From: Luteimonas marina
Lineage (GTDB): Bacteria > Pseudomonadota > Gammaproteobacteria > Xanthomonadales > Xanthomonadaceae
Length of the DNA stretch: 64,000 nucleotides
Assembly: GCF_007859325.1 (NCBI RefSeq)
Contig: NZ_VOHK01000008.1
Location: 1-64,000, forward strand
Reading direction: 5' to 3'
Made by a program: the position numbers and the translations under genes
Notes under the pieces: generated by a model
Told to the model about the DNA's origin: nothing
The model's database searches: none
Seen by the model: only the letters and a program-made list of their open reading frames with translations
Part shown: positions 9,109 to 18,413 of the stretch, one piece after another
Position numbering within the stretch: position 1 is the first letter of the stretch
Layout: every line of letters begins with the position of its first letter

Positions 9109-9525
9109 ATGATCCGCTCGACGCTCGCGGTGCTGCTGGGACTGATCGTCGCGCTGGCAACGATGCTGCTGCTCGAATACCTCGGCATGTCGCTGTTCCC
9201 GCTGCCGCCGGGCATCGACCTCGACAGCGAGGAAGACCTCGCGCGCCTGGTCGCCTCCGCCACGATCGGCAAGAAGCTCTGGGTGCTGATGGGCTGGACG
9301 GTCGCCGCGTTCGTGGGCGGCTGGGTCGCCGCCAGGATCAGCCGGCGCCATCGCGTCGGTGCAGCGCTGGGCGTCGGCCTGCTGATCGTGGCCGGCGTCG
9401 TGCTCAACGCCGCGATGCTGCCGCATCCGGCCTGGATGACGATCGTCGGCGTGCTGCTGCCGGTGCCGGTCGCCTGGTGCGCGGCACGGCTGGCATCACC
9501 GCGCGCGCCGCTGCCGCCCGCCTGA
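9109..9525 (+). CDS. Small membrane protein of unknown function
   Basis: A 138-residue protein with four hydrophobic segments (about 5-25, 58-75, 84-102, 108-128) and an acidic loop between the first two (DLDSEEDLA). I do not recognise a family with confidence. The ATG at 9109 is preceded by a GGGGAG ribosome-binding site. The gene lies 25 bp before the BASS transporter on the same strand and may be co-transcribed with it. Confidence 0.65.
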   Translation: MIRSTLAVLLGLIVALATMLLLEYLGMSLFPLPPGIDLDSEEDLARLVASATIGKKLWVLMGWTVAAFVGGWVAARISRRHRVGAALGVGLLIVAGVVLNAAMLPHPAWMTIVGVLLPVPVAWCAARLASPRAPLPPA

Positions 9526-9550
9526 TCCGCATCACGACGGAGCGACGCCG

Positions 9551-10423
9551 ATGCAGTCTTCCCTGCTGACCACCCTGCTGCTGCCGCTCGCGCTCGGCGT
9601 GATCATGCTCGGCCTCGGCCTGGGCCTGACCCCGGACGACTTCAAGCGCGTGGCGCGCTACCCGCGCGCGGTGCTGCTCGGGCTGTTCCTGCAGACCGGC
9701 GTGCTGCCCTGGGTGGCGTTCGCGCTGGCGCTGCTGTTCAGGCTGTCGCCAGAGCTGGCCGTGGGCCTGATGCTGCTGGCGGCCTCGCCCGGCGGCGCGA
9801 CCGCGAACATCTACAGCCACCTCGCGCACGGCGACGTGGCGCTGAACATCACCCTGACCGCGATCAACAGCGTGCTGTGCCTGCTGACGCTGCCGGTCAT
9901 CCTCGACCTGTCGCTCGAACATTTCCTCGGCGCCGGCCAGTACGTGCCGCCGCCGGTGCGCAAGATCGTCGAGGTCGCGCTGATCATCCTCCTGCCGGTC
10001 GCGATCGGCATGGCAGTGCGCCGCTTCGCGCCGGGCTTCGCCGCGCGCATGGAGAAGCCGATCCGGCTGCTGTCGGTGCTGGTGCTGGCGCTGCTGATCG
10101 TCGCCGCGGTGGCGCAGGAATGGAGCACGCTGCTGGCCTCGTTCGCCGCGGTCGGCCTGGCCTGCCTGCTGTTCAACCTCGCCAGCCTGGGCGCCGGCTA
10201 TGCGGCGCCGCTGGCGATCCGCCTGCCGCGGAAGCAGGCGATCGCGATCGCGATGGAAATCGGCATCCACAACGGCACGCTGGCGATCTTCATCGCGCTC
10301 AACGTGCTGGGCAACGCCGCGATGTCGATCCCGGCGGCGGTCTACAGCCTGCTGATGTTCTTCACCGCGGCGGGGTTCGCGTGGTGGGTGTCGGGCGAAG
10401 CCCGGGGCCGGGAGACTGCGTGA
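9551..10423 (+). CDS. Bile acid:sodium symporter (BASS) family transporter
   Basis: A 290-residue inner-membrane transporter with about nine hydrophobic segments. The LLAASPGGATANIYSHLAHGD block (residues about 76-97) and the EIGIHNGTLAIF block (about 236-247) are the discontinuous-helix signatures of the BASS family. These carriers move organic anions with sodium; the bacterial substrate cannot be read from the sequence (2-oxoacids, sulfonates and others are known). It converges with the symporter at 10434, with only ten bases between the two stop codons. Confidence 0.85.
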   Translation: MQSSLLTTLLLPLALGVIMLGLGLGLTPDDFKRVARYPRAVLLGLFLQTGVLPWVAFALALLFRLSPELAVGLMLLAASPGGATANIYSHLAHGDVALNITLTAINSVLCLLTLPVILDLSLEHFLGAGQYVPPPVRKIVEVALIILLPVAIGMAVRRFAPGFAARMEKPIRLLSVLVLALLIVAAVAQEWSTLLASFAAVGLACLLFNLASLGAGYAAPLAIRLPRKQAIAIAMEIGIHNGTLAIFIALNVLGNAAMSIPAAVYSLLMFFTAAGFAWWVSGEARGRETA

Positions 10424-10433
10424 CCGCCGGCGT

Positions 10434-11771
10434 TCAGCCCGGGTCGCGTCCGGACGCGTCCTCGATGCCGACGTTGCTCGACGCCCGCTCGAACGCCTCG
10501 CGGTCCAGCAGCCCGGTCTGCTTCGCCACCAGCACCGGCACCAGCACCTGGCCGGTGACGTTGGTCATCGTGCGCATCATGTCGAGGATGCGGTCGATGG
10601 CGTAGAGGATGCCGATCGCCTCCAGCGGCAGGCCGGCGGCGCTGATCACCACGGTGGCCATGATCACCGCCGTGCCCGGCACGCCGGCGGTGCCGAAGCT
10701 GCCCAGCACCGAGGCCAGGGCGATGATGAAGTACTGCCCGGTCGACAGCTCCAGTCCCATGAACTGGGCGATGAACACCGCGCCCAGCGCCGGGTAGATC
10801 GCGCCGCAGCCATCCATCTTGATGCTCGCGCCCAGCGGCACGGCGAAGCCCGCGTAGTTCCTGTCCACGCCGAGGTTGTGGGTGGCCGAACTCAGCGACA
10901 GCGGCAGCGCGGCGAAGCTGCTGGAGGCGACGAAGCCCACCTGCATCGCCGGCGCCGCGCCGCGGAAGAACTTCAGCGGGCTCAGGCCGTGCGCCAGCAG
11001 CAGGCCGCTGTAGACCACCACGACGTGGAAGGCGCAGGCCGCGTACAGCGCGATCACGAACTTGCCCAGCGGCACCAGCTGCCCGAAGCCGTAGCTGCCC
11101 ACCAGCGCGGCGATCAGGCCGAAGGTGCCGATCGGCGTGGCTTCCAGCACGAAGCGCGTGACCTGGATCATCAGCTCGCGCGACTCGTCCATCAGCGCAC
11201 GCACGCCCGCGGTCTTCGCGCCCAGCTTCACCAGCGCGAAACCGATCAGCCCGGCGAAGAAGATCACCTGCAGGATGGTGAAGTTGCTGGGGACGATGAC
11301 GTTCTGGCCGTCGCCGGCCTTGCCGGCGCCGAGTGCGGCCAGCGCCCGGAAGGGATTCTCCGGCACGATGTTGATCAGCACGTCCAGCGGGCCGGGCACG
11401 TCGCGCTGGCGGTAGTTTTCCGCCACCTGCAGGCTGCCCATGTCCACGCCGACGCCCGGCTTGAGCACCAGCCCGAACGCCAGCCCGACGGCCACCGCCA
11501 GCACCGCGGTGATCGCAAACCACAGGAAGGTGCGCCCCGCCAGCGCGGCGATCGATCGCTGCCCGGCCAGCGATCCGACGGCGCTGACCACCGCGAAGAA
11601 CACCAGCGGGATGGCGATCATCTTGATCAGGTTGACGTACACCGTCCCCAGCGGCCCGAACCAGGTCTGCGCCGCCGGCCCCATCAGCCAGCCGGCGAGC
11701 GCGCCGAGCACGAAACCGGCGGCGACGCGCTGCCAGAACGGGATCTTCAGCCAGGCGTGGACCAGTTTCAT
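10434..11771 (-). CDS. Dicarboxylate/amino acid:cation symporter (DAACS family)
   Basis: A 445-residue inner-membrane carrier of the glutamate/C4-dicarboxylate symporter family. Conserved landmarks in order: the N-terminal LIKMIAIPLVFFAVVSAV, the serine-rich hairpin SSSFAALPLSL, KMDGCGAIYPAL and GTAGVPGTAVI of the second re-entrant loop, and the C-terminal DRILDMMRTMTNVTG substrate/cation region. It could be a GltP- or DctA-type carrier; specificity is not decidable here. The ATG at 11771 gives the conserved start (MKLVHAWLKIPFWQRV). It appears to be monocistronic. Confidence 0.88.
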   Translation of the reverse strand: MKLVHAWLKIPFWQRVAAGFVLGALAGWLMGPAAQTWFGPLGTVYVNLIKMIAIPLVFFAVVSAVGSLAGQRSIAALAGRTFLWFAITAVLAVAVGLAFGLVLKPGVGVDMGSLQVAENYRQRDVPGPLDVLINIVPENPFRALAALGAGKAGDGQNVIVPSNFTILQVIFFAGLIGFALVKLGAKTAGVRALMDESRELMIQVTRFVLEATPIGTFGLIAALVGSYGFGQLVPLGKFVIALYAACAFHVVVVYSGLLLAHGLSPLKFFRGAAPAMQVGFVASSSFAALPLSLSSATHNLGVDRNYAGFAVPLGASIKMDGCGAIYPALGAVFIAQFMGLELSTGQYFIIALASVLGSFGTAGVPGTAVIMATVVISAAGLPLEAIGILYAIDRILDMMRTMTNVTGQVLVPVLVAKQTGLLDREAFERASSNVGIEDASGRDPG

Positions 11772-11914
11772 GCGCGTTCCGGCGGGGGAAGGCAGTCACC
11801 TTAGCCGACGCCGGCGCCGATGGCGACGCGGCGGCTGGAACGCCGCGCTGTCACGGGCGGGACACCGCGACGCGGCATAATTGCCCGCTTCGGGGAAGCG
11901 CCCTCTCCAATTCC

Positions 11915-11998
11915 GTCATTCCTGCGAAAGCGGGAATCCATCGTGCCCCCGGCGTCCGCCGTAGCCGGAAAATGGATTCCCGCTTTCGCGGGAATGAC
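11915..11998. repeat. REP-type inverted hairpin pair (copy 3, variant stem)
   Basis: A convergent pair with the stem changed to TTCCTGC/GCGGGAA (left, 11915-11940) and its inverted partner at 11973-11998. The GAAA loop is kept. It sits in the 272-bp gap between the symporter and the alkaline phosphatase. Confidence 0.85.
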
Positions 11999-12043
11999 GG
12001 CAGCCCGGGCATCCCCGGCATTCCATCTTCACCGGACCTTGCG

Positions 12044-13732
12044 ATGCCGCGCCTGCTTCCCCTCTCCACCGTCCTGTTCGCCACCCTGCTCGCCGGCTGT
12101 ACCGCCGCCCCGCACCGAGCCGGTACGTCGGCCGCCATCACCGTCGACGTGCCCGCGATCGAACACCCCGCCGGCGAAACCGCGCAGTGGTGGTACCGCA
12201 GCGGCGCCGCGCGCGCCGCCGGCAACGGCGCGATGGCCGGGCGCGCGAAGAACGTCATCGTCTTCCTCGGCGACGGCATGAGCCTGACCACGGTCGCCGC
12301 CGCACGCATCTTCGACGGCCAGCGCAGCGGCAGGCCCGGCGAGGAGCACCAGCTGTCGTGGGAGACGTTTCCCCACACCGCCTTCAGCAAGACCTACAAC
12401 ACCGATTCGCAGACGCCCGACTCGGCCGGCACCATGACCGCGGTCGCGACCGGGGTGAAGTCGCACATGGGCGCGATCGGCGTCTCCGCCGGACGCCGCG
12501 ACGACTGCGCCGACAGCCTCGGCCGGCACACGCTGTCGTGGCTGCGGCTCGCCGACGCCGCCGGCCTGGCCACCGGCATCGTCACCACCGCCCGCCTCAC
12601 CCACGCCACGCCCGCGGCCACTTACGCGCACTCGCCCGACCGCAACTGGGAGCACGACGCCGACCTGCCGGAAGAGGCCCGCGCCGCCGGCTGCCGCGAC
12701 ATCGCGCAGCAGTTGCTCGATTTCCCCGAGGGACGCGGGCCCACCGTCGCCTTCGGCGGCGGCCGCGGCCAGTTCCTGCCCGTGTCCGAACGCGACCCCG
12801 AGTACGACGACAAGGTCGGGCTGCGCCTGGACGGCCGCAACCTCGCGCAGGAGTGGCGGCAGCGCCATCCCGGCGGCGCCTACGTCTGGAACAGCGCGCA
12901 ACTGCGCGACGCGGCCGGCGCCGGCGCCGTGCTCGGCCTGTTCGAGTTCGAGCACATGCAGTACGAGCACGATCGCCGCAAGGACGATGCCGGCGAGCCC
13001 GACCTGGAAGCGATGACGCGTTTCGCGATCGAGAAGCTGTCGCGCAACCGCGACGGCTACGTGCTGCTGGTCGAGGGCGGCCGCATCGACCACGCCAACC
13101 ACGAGGGCAACGCCTACCGCGCGCTCGACGAGACCTCGGCGATGTCGCGCGCCGTGCGCGCCGCGGCGGACATGACCTCGGCCGACGACACCCTGATCGT
13201 GGTCACCGCCGACCACTCGCACACGCTCGGCTTCGTCGGCTATCCCAAGCGCGGCAACCCGATCCTGGGCAAGGTGCGCGGCCGCACCAGCGAGGACGAC
13301 GATCCCAACGACTACGCCCGCGACATGTTCGGCCTGCCCTACACCACGCTGGTCTATGCCAACGGCCCCGGCTACACCGGCGCCAGCGCGACCCAGCCGG
13401 CCGGCCCCAAGCGCCACCTGCACCATCCGGGCGCCTTCGAGGCAGCCGAAGGCCGGCCCGACCTGCGCGAGGTCGACACCGCGCACCCCGACTACATGCA
13501 GGAAGCGCTGATGCCGCTGAAATCCGAGTCGCACGGCGGCGACGACGTCGGCATCTGGGCGCGCGGCCCCGGCAGCGACTCCTTCCGCGGCACGCTGGAG
13601 CAGCATGTGATCTACCACGTCATCGTCCAGGCCACGCCGAAGCTGCGGCAGCGCCTGTGCGCCGCCGGCACCTGCAGCGCCGACGGCGTGCCGGTGGAGC
13701 TGCCCGATCCGGCGGAGTTCGAAGCGCGGTAA
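12044..13732 (+). CDS. Alkaline phosphatase (PhoA superfamily), lipoprotein
   Basis: A 562-residue envelope phosphomonoesterase. The signal peptide ends in the lipobox LLAGC (Cys19). Metal ligands and nucleophile fit the alkaline phosphatase superfamily: FLGDGMS (Asp77), the phosphorylated serine in DSAGTMTA (Ser127), VEGGRIDHANH and VVTADHSHT. An ESHGGDDVGIWARGP block near the C-terminus supplies the last zinc-binding His. The long insertions match the larger animal-like/bacterial type rather than E. coli PhoA (about 470 residues). The ATG at 12044 is chosen because it starts the signal peptide; the frame upstream is repeat-derived. Confidence 0.9.
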   Translation: MPRLLPLSTVLFATLLAGCTAAPHRAGTSAAITVDVPAIEHPAGETAQWWYRSGAARAAGNGAMAGRAKNVIVFLGDGMSLTTVAAARIFDGQRSGRPGEEHQLSWETFPHTAFSKTYNTDSQTPDSAGTMTAVATGVKSHMGAIGVSAGRRDDCADSLGRHTLSWLRLADAAGLATGIVTTARLTHATPAATYAHSPDRNWEHDADLPEEARAAGCRDIAQQLLDFPEGRGPTVAFGGGRGQFLPVSERDPEYDDKVGLRLDGRNLAQEWRQRHPGGAYVWNSAQLRDAAGAGAVLGLFEFEHMQYEHDRRKDDAGEPDLEAMTRFAIEKLSRNRDGYVLLVEGGRIDHANHEGNAYRALDETSAMSRAVRAAADMTSADDTLIVVTADHSHTLGFVGYPKRGNPILGKVRGRTSEDDDPNDYARDMFGLPYTTLVYANGPGYTGASATQPAGPKRHLHHPGAFEAAEGRPDLREVDTAHPDYMQEALMPLKSESHGGDDVGIWARGPGSDSFRGTLEQHVIYHVIVQATPKLRQRLCAAGTCSADGVPVELPDPAEFEAR

Positions 13733-13788
13733 GGATCCCCCGACAAAGCCTGGGGCTTGATGGCTCCGCCCCCCAAAATGCGCCGGGT

Positions 13789-13857
13789 CCGTAGGTCGGC
13801 CCTACGCGGCCGACGGGGGAGGTCGACGGCGTCGGGGCCGTAGCCCCGACCTACACC
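13789..13857. repeat. Dispersed GTAGGTCGG inverted repeat
   Basis: GTAGGTCGGCCCTAC with GGCCGAC on the left, and GTCGGGGC...GCCCCGACCTAC on the right, form an imperfect inverted repeat between the alkaline phosphatase and bdhA. Related half-sequences (GTCGGGG-ACGTAG-CCCCGAC) occur at 17836-17855, so this is a second intergenic repeat family. Confidence 0.65.
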
Positions 13858-13998
13858 GTTCCTGGTCTTTGCGGGCCGGAGTGGCCGCGCCGTCGGCATC
13901 CTCCGGCAACGCAGCGTTGCGCGGCGATCGCTCGGACCTGCAGGACCCGGCCACGCCCGCGCCGCTATGCTGGCCGTCCCCCACCCAGGAGCCCATGC

Positions 13999-14784
13999 AT
14001 GAATCGTCTCGATGGCAAGGTCTGCGTCGTCACCGGCGCCGCCAGCGGCATCGGCAAGCGCATCGCCGAGGTCTACGCTGCCGCCGGCGGCAAGGTCGCG
14101 ATCGCCGACCTCAAGCTCGACGCCGCCGAAGCGACGGCGCAGGACATCCGCGACGCCGGCGGCGATGCGCTCGCCGTGGCGATGGACGTCACCGACGAGG
14201 CGCAGGTCGTCGACGGCATCGCGCAAGTGGTCGCGCACTACGGCCGGGTCGACGTGCTGGTCTCCAACGCCGGCATCCAGATCGTCAACAAGGTCACCGA
14301 CTTCAGCCTCGCCGACTGGAAGAAGATGCTCGCCATCCACCTCGACGGCGCCTTCCTCACCACCCGCGAAGCCCTGCGCGACATGGAGAAGCGCAAGTCC
14401 GGCGGCGCGATCATCTACATGGGCTCGGTGCACTCGCACCTGGCCTCGAAGCTCAAGGCGCCCTACGTCACCGCCAAGCACGGCCTGCTAGGCCTCGCCC
14501 GCACCGTTGCCAAGGAAGCCGCCGAATACGGCGTGCGCGCCAACGTGATCTGCCCCGGCTTCGTGCGCACGCCGCTGGTCGAGAAGCAGATCCCGGAGCA
14601 GGCGAAGGAACTGGGCATCAGCGAGGAGGACGTGGTGAAGAACGTCATGCTCAAGGACACCGTGGACGGCGAGTTCACCACCGTCGACGACGTCGCCAAC
14701 GTCGCGCTGACGCTTGCGGCGTTCGAGAGCAACGCGCTGACCGGGCAGAGCATCGTCGTCAGCCACGGCTGGTTCATGCAGTAG
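13999..14784 (+). CDS. bdhA: 3-hydroxybutyrate dehydrogenase
   Basis: A 261-residue NAD-dependent short-chain dehydrogenase that oxidises (R)-3-hydroxybutyrate to acetoacetate. It has the TGxxxGIG cofactor motif (GAASGIG, 13-19), the NAG block (VSNAGIQ) and the catalytic Ser143/Tyr156/Lys160 (YVTAK). The family-specific elements [35 protein letters not shown] and the C-terminal SHGWFMQ identify it as 3-hydroxybutyrate dehydrogenase rather than a general reductase. The ATG at 13999 follows AGGAG. A patatin-like gene starts 4 bp after the stop, and the PHB depolymerase lies 4.4 kb downstream on the same strand, so a role in PHB breakdown is likely. Confidence 0.92.
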   Translation: MNRLDGKVCVVTGAASGIGKRIAEVYAAAGGKVAIADLKLDAAEATAQDIRDAGGDALAVAMDVTDEAQVVDGIAQVVAHYGRVDVLVSNAGIQIVNKVTDFSLADWKKMLAIHLDGAFLTTREALRDMEKRKSGGAIIYMGSVHSHLASKLKAPYVTAKHGLLGLARTVAKEAAEYGVRANVICPGFVRTPLVEKQIPEQAKELGISEEDVVKNVMLKDTVDGEFTTVDDVANVALTLAAFESNALTGQSIVVSHGWFMQ

Positions 14785-14788
14785 GCGC

Positions 14789-15976
14789 ATGCCGGCCATG
14801 AACGAAGCGGTCTGCGCGCACGTCCGCCGCTATCCGACGGTGGCGCTGGTGCTGCAGGGCGGCGGCGCGCTCGGCGGCTACCAGTGCGGCGTCTACCAGC
14901 GCCTGCACGAGGCCGGCATCGCGCCGAACTGGATCGCCGGCATCTCGATCGGCGCGATCAACGCCGCGATCCTCGCCGGCAACGCGCCGGAGGACCGCAT
15001 CGCGCAATTGCGCGCGTTCTGGGAGCAGGTTTCAGAGCCCGCCGGACCGCTGGCGCTGCCCGCGGTCGGCGTGCGCGCGATGCTCGCAGCCGTGCCCGAC
15101 CACGACGGACTGCTGTCGTGGGCGCGCAACCTCAGCGCGCTGGGCGCACTGGTGCAGGGCCAGCGCGGCTTCTTCCAGGCGCGGCCGCTGTCGCCGTTCC
15201 TGTTCGGCGACGGCAGCGACTCGGCCACCAGCTTCTACGACACCGCGCCGCTGCGCGAGACGCTGCTGCGCTTCGTCGATTTCGAGCGCATCAACCGCGA
15301 CCCCGGCGTGCGCCTGACCGTCGGCGCGACCAACGTGGTGCGCGGCAACTTCCGCTACTTCGACAGCGCACAGGAGCAGATCCGGGTCGAGCACATCCTC
15401 GCCTCGGGCGCGCTGCCGCCGGCGTTTCCCGCGGTCGAGATCGACGGCGAACCGTACTGGGACGGCGGCATCGTCTCCAACACGCCGCTGGAGTACATCC
15501 TCGACAGCCGTCCGCACGAGGACACGCTGGTGTTCCAGGTCGACCTGTGGAGCGCGCGCGGCGCGCGGCCGAAGACGATGATGGACGTGCTGGAGCGGAT
15601 CAAGGACATCCGCTACTCCAGCCGCACCCGCCACGGCACGCAGATGGTCGAGGTCGCGCAGAAGCTGCGCACCTCGCTCAAGGAACTGATCGACCGCCTG
15701 CCCGAGCGCAGGCTGCCGCCGCACCTGGACGAAGCGCTGTCGCCCTATCTCGACGACCGCGTGTTCAACATCGTCCACCTGATCTACCAGGCCAAGCCGC
15801 ACGAGCAGGAGAACAAGGACTACGCCTTCGGCACGATCCCGCTGCGCGAGCACTGGGAGAGCGGGATGCGCGACATGGCGCGCACGCTGCAGCGGCCCGC
15901 TTACTTCGCCCTGCCCGACCGCGCGGTCGGCGTGGCGACGCACGACGTCCACCGCCAGGGTCGCGCCGGCGACTGA
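14789..15976 (+). CDS. Patatin-like phospholipase with DUF3734 tail
   Basis: A 395-residue serine acyl hydrolase. The patatin core shows the oxyanion GGGALGG (24-30), the nucleophile elbow GISIG (Ser53) and the catalytic Asp225 in DGG. The region after about 290 (SRTRHGTQM, IYQAKPHEQENKDYAF, HWESGMRDMARTL) fits the DUF3734 extension found in patatins that accompany hydroxybutyrate dehydrogenases. It starts four bases after bdhA, so the two are almost certainly co-transcribed; a link to lipid or PHB-granule turnover is inferred from that pairing. No signal peptide is seen. Confidence 0.88.
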   Translation: MPAMNEAVCAHVRRYPTVALVLQGGGALGGYQCGVYQRLHEAGIAPNWIAGISIGAINAAILAGNAPEDRIAQLRAFWEQVSEPAGPLALPAVGVRAMLAAVPDHDGLLSWARNLSALGALVQGQRGFFQARPLSPFLFGDGSDSATSFYDTAPLRETLLRFVDFERINRDPGVRLTVGATNVVRGNFRYFDSAQEQIRVEHILASGALPPAFPAVEIDGEPYWDGGIVSNTPLEYILDSRPHEDTLVFQVDLWSARGARPKTMMDVLERIKDIRYSSRTRHGTQMVEVAQKLRTSLKELIDRLPERRLPPHLDEALSPYLDDRVFNIVHLIYQAKPHEQENKDYAFGTIPLREHWESGMRDMARTLQRPAYFALPDRAVGVATHDVHRQGRAGD

Positions 15977-16121
15977 ATCCAACGCCAATGCCCCCGGCTG
16001 CAGGAGCGGCGGGCCGATCGACAGGGCCTGCGTGCGCCCGACGGCCGTCTCCGGGGATAATGCCGCCCGGGGGACGAAAGCGCTTCGCATCCGTCCGCAC
16101 GATCCGGGACGGGCGAACACG

Positions 16122-17789
16122 ATGAGCGCATGGCGCCACAGCAAGCACAGGCCGAAGCCGGCGCCCGCCGCCTGGCTCGCCGCGCTGTGCCTGCTGCTCG
16201 TGGCCGCTTCCGCCGCTACTGCCTCGAACCCGTCCCCCGCCTACCTGTTCGTCGGCGGCGGCACGACCGACGCCACCCCGATGCGCGAATGCAGCCCCAA
16301 GGCCCTGCGCGGACTGCAGGTGGTCGAGATCCCGGCGCCCGCCGGGGGCTGGTCGGGCACGCCGCAGGCGGTCAACGTCTTCAACGTGTTCGCCGGCGAA
16401 GTGATGGTCGCCCTCGGCGAGCGACAGGCCTGCGGGCGCATGCATGACGCCCGCACCCGCGACTCGCGCTTCCGCGCCGGCATCGGCCTGGTCGCAGTCC
16501 CGCCTGTCGGCAGCACGGACCCGGTGCGGGTGGGCTGGACGCCACCGCTCAAGCCGAACTGGATGCCCACCGTGCGCGTCGGCGGACCCAGTACCGTGCA
16601 GCAGGAAGACACGCTGCGCCTGCTGGTCCGCGCCTCGTGCATGGCGATCGCGCTGGCGCTGGGATTCTCGGCGCTGATGGGCTTCTTCGGCGCCCGCGAC
16701 CGCAGCTTCATCGTCCACGTCGTGCTGTGCCTGGCCCTGCTGCTGTGGCAGGCCGTGCTCAGCGGGCTGAGCGGATACCCGCAGCCGTGGCTGCCGGTCG
16801 GCGGGCACGAATCGCGCTGGCTGGTCGCGCTGTCGACGTTCGGATACGCGGCCATGCTGCAGGTCCTGTGGGGACTGTCGGGGATCGCGCGGCAGTGGCC
16901 CGTGGTGCAGCCCGGGCAGCGGTGGCTGGCGTTCTCCTTCATAGCGATCGGCCTGCTGGCGGCGGTGCTGCCGCATGCTGCGCTGCGCCTGGCGTGGCGG
17001 ATCGCGGACTACGGCTTCATGGTGGTCGGCATGGTGCTGACGGCATCGGCGCTGCTGTCGATCCGCCGCGGCGATCACCGCGCCTTCGCGCTGCTGGCCT
17101 CGATGCTGCCGCTGCTGGCGCTGTTCCTGCAGCGGGTCAGCACGAACAGGATCGTGATCGAGTACCGCATCGAGGTCATCCAGCTGGTGCTGACGTGGTT
17201 CCTGGTGGTGATGGCCTATACGCTGACCAACCGCTACGGACAGCTGCGCGAGCAGCGCGACGCGATGCGCGTGCTGGCCGACACCGACGTGCTGACCGGC
17301 GTGCAGAACCGGCGCGCGGGGATGGCGCGGCTCGACCGCTGCTTCGCCCGGGCGCGCGCGGATGCGACGCCGCTTGCGATCGGGTTCATCGACGTCGACC
17401 GCTTCAAGCGCATCAACGACGTGCATGGGCACGACGTCGGCGACCGCGTGCTGGTGGTGGTGGCCGATGCGATCGTGCACTCCATGCGCGGACAGGCGGA
17501 CGTGGTGCGCATGGGCGGCGAGGAATTCCTGGTGCTGCTGCCGGGCGTCGGCGCGGGGCACGCGCGGCAGCGCCTGGAGGCGATCCGCGAGCACATCGCC
17601 GAGGCGGGCGCGCGCATGGGCGTGCCCGGCCTCGATGTCACCGCCAGCATCGGCCTGGCCGCGCTGGAACCGGCGGACGAGGACCCGGCATCGCTGCTGC
17701 GCCGCGCCGACGGCGCGATGTACGCGGCCAAGCATCGCGGACGCAACCGTATCGTCGCCGCCGGCGATCTTCCGCCGGTCGCGGGCTGA
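16122..17789 (+). CDS. Membrane diguanylate cyclase (GGDEF)
   Basis: A 555-residue protein that probably makes cyclic di-GMP. It has a signal/first hydrophobic segment (about 18-35), a periplasmic sensing region (about 36-165), six to seven hydrophobic segments (about 170-360) in the style of 7TMR-DISM receptors, and a cytoplasmic GGDEF domain at about 385-545. The active-site motif is GGEEF (465-469) with a preceding DVDRFKRIND metal/nucleotide block, so catalysis should be intact. The product-inhibition I-site is degenerate: the expected RxxD reads RGQA. The ATG at 16122 is preferred to an earlier in-frame start at 16032, which adds a polar, unconserved leader. Confidence 0.88.
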   Translation: MSAWRHSKHRPKPAPAAWLAALCLLLVAASAATASNPSPAYLFVGGGTTDATPMRECSPKALRGLQVVEIPAPAGGWSGTPQAVNVFNVFAGEVMVALGERQACGRMHDARTRDSRFRAGIGLVAVPPVGSTDPVRVGWTPPLKPNWMPTVRVGGPSTVQQEDTLRLLVRASCMAIALALGFSALMGFFGARDRSFIVHVVLCLALLLWQAVLSGLSGYPQPWLPVGGHESRWLVALSTFGYAAMLQVLWGLSGIARQWPVVQPGQRWLAFSFIAIGLLAAVLPHAALRLAWRIADYGFMVVGMVLTASALLSIRRGDHRAFALLASMLPLLALFLQRVSTNRIVIEYRIEVIQLVLTWFLVVMAYTLTNRYGQLREQRDAMRVLADTDVLTGVQNRRAGMARLDRCFARARADATPLAIGFIDVDRFKRINDVHGHDVGDRVLVVVADAIVHSMRGQADVVRMGGEEFLVLLPGVGAGHARQRLEAIREHIAEAGARMGVPGLDVTASIGLAALEPADEDPASLLRRADGAMYAAKHRGRNRIVAAGDLPPVAG

Positions 17790-17835
17790 CCGCCGCAGGC
17801 GAATCCCGCGTGGAGCCGCAACCACGGACTGGTTG

Positions 17836-17887
17836 TCGGGGACGTAGCCCCGACCTGCGAATCGGAGCGGCTGAAGCTGCTCCTGCA
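17836..17887. repeat. Two short intergenic inverted repeats
   Basis: GTCGGGG-ACGTAG-CCCCGAC (17836-17855), followed by GGAGCGGCTGAAGCTGCTCC (17864-17884), lies between the convergent GGDEF and hemJ genes. Both resemble dispersed families seen elsewhere in the window (13.8 kb and 60.9 kb). The hairpins could also act as a bidirectional terminator. Confidence 0.5.
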
Positions 17888-17901
17888 CCACCCGACAGGC
17901 A

Positions 17902-18324
17902 TCAGAACGGCTTGGCCAGCACCAGCCAGATCACGCCCAGCAGCACGAAGACCGGCACCTCGTTGAAGATCCGCAGCGCCTTCGCCGACGGCAGCGCGCG
18001 GCCCCGGTCGAGGCCCTTCAACCAGCGTCCGCCCACGACGTAGTGCGCCAGCAGCAGCGCCACCAGCGCCAGCTTCGCGTGCAGCCAGCCGCCGGCCACG
18101 CCGAAGTGCAGCCACAGCGCGAGGCCGAGCAATGCCGCGAAGCCGAACATCACGTGGCCGAAGCGGTACAGCCGCCGCCCCATCAGCACTAACCGCGCGC
18201 GCACCGCGGGCTCGTCGCCGGCCTCGGCCAGGTTGATCAGGATCCGCGGCAGGTAGAACGCGGCCGCCACCCAGGCCATCACGAACAGCAGGTGCGCGGA
18301 CTTGGTCCAGACATAGGCGTTCAC
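17902..18324 (-). CDS. hemJ: Protoporphyrinogen oxidase HemJ
   Basis: A 140-residue, four-helix inner-membrane protein matching the HemJ family, which oxidises protoporphyrinogen IX in haem synthesis. Family landmarks: the N-terminal KSAHLLFVMAWVAAAFYLPRI with the conserved histidine, YRFGHVMFG, HAKLALV in helix 3, and the C-terminal RIFNEVPVFVLLGVIWLVLAKPF. The length is typical (about 140-150). The start codon is GTG at 18324; no ATG is available nearby. It converges with the GGDEF gene and is divergent from the methyltransferase. Confidence 0.85.
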   Translation of the reverse strand: MNAYVWTKSAHLLFVMAWVAAAFYLPRILINLAEAGDEPAVRARLVLMGRRLYRFGHVMFGFAALLGLALWLHFGVAGGWLHAKLALVALLLAHYVVGGRWLKGLDRGRALPSAKALRIFNEVPVFVLLGVIWLVLAKPF

Positions 18325-18413
18325 GCGGATCTCCGGCGTCCGCCGCCGCAGGCGCGGCGACGATGGCGAATGGGCGCGCTATTGTAGCCGCCGCCTTTTC
18401 CCGCCCCCACGCC

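Noticed and set aside
11972..12043. Upstream extension of the alkaline phosphatase (start at 11972)
   Set aside because: The added residues (MDSRFRGNDG...) are encoded by a REP-type hairpin, and they would place the signal peptide internally.
13907..13919. CAACGC-A-GCGTTG palindrome upstream of bdhA as an operator
   Set aside because: Short, in GC-rich DNA with other symmetric pieces nearby, not matching the PhaR-type pattern, and without a visible promoter.
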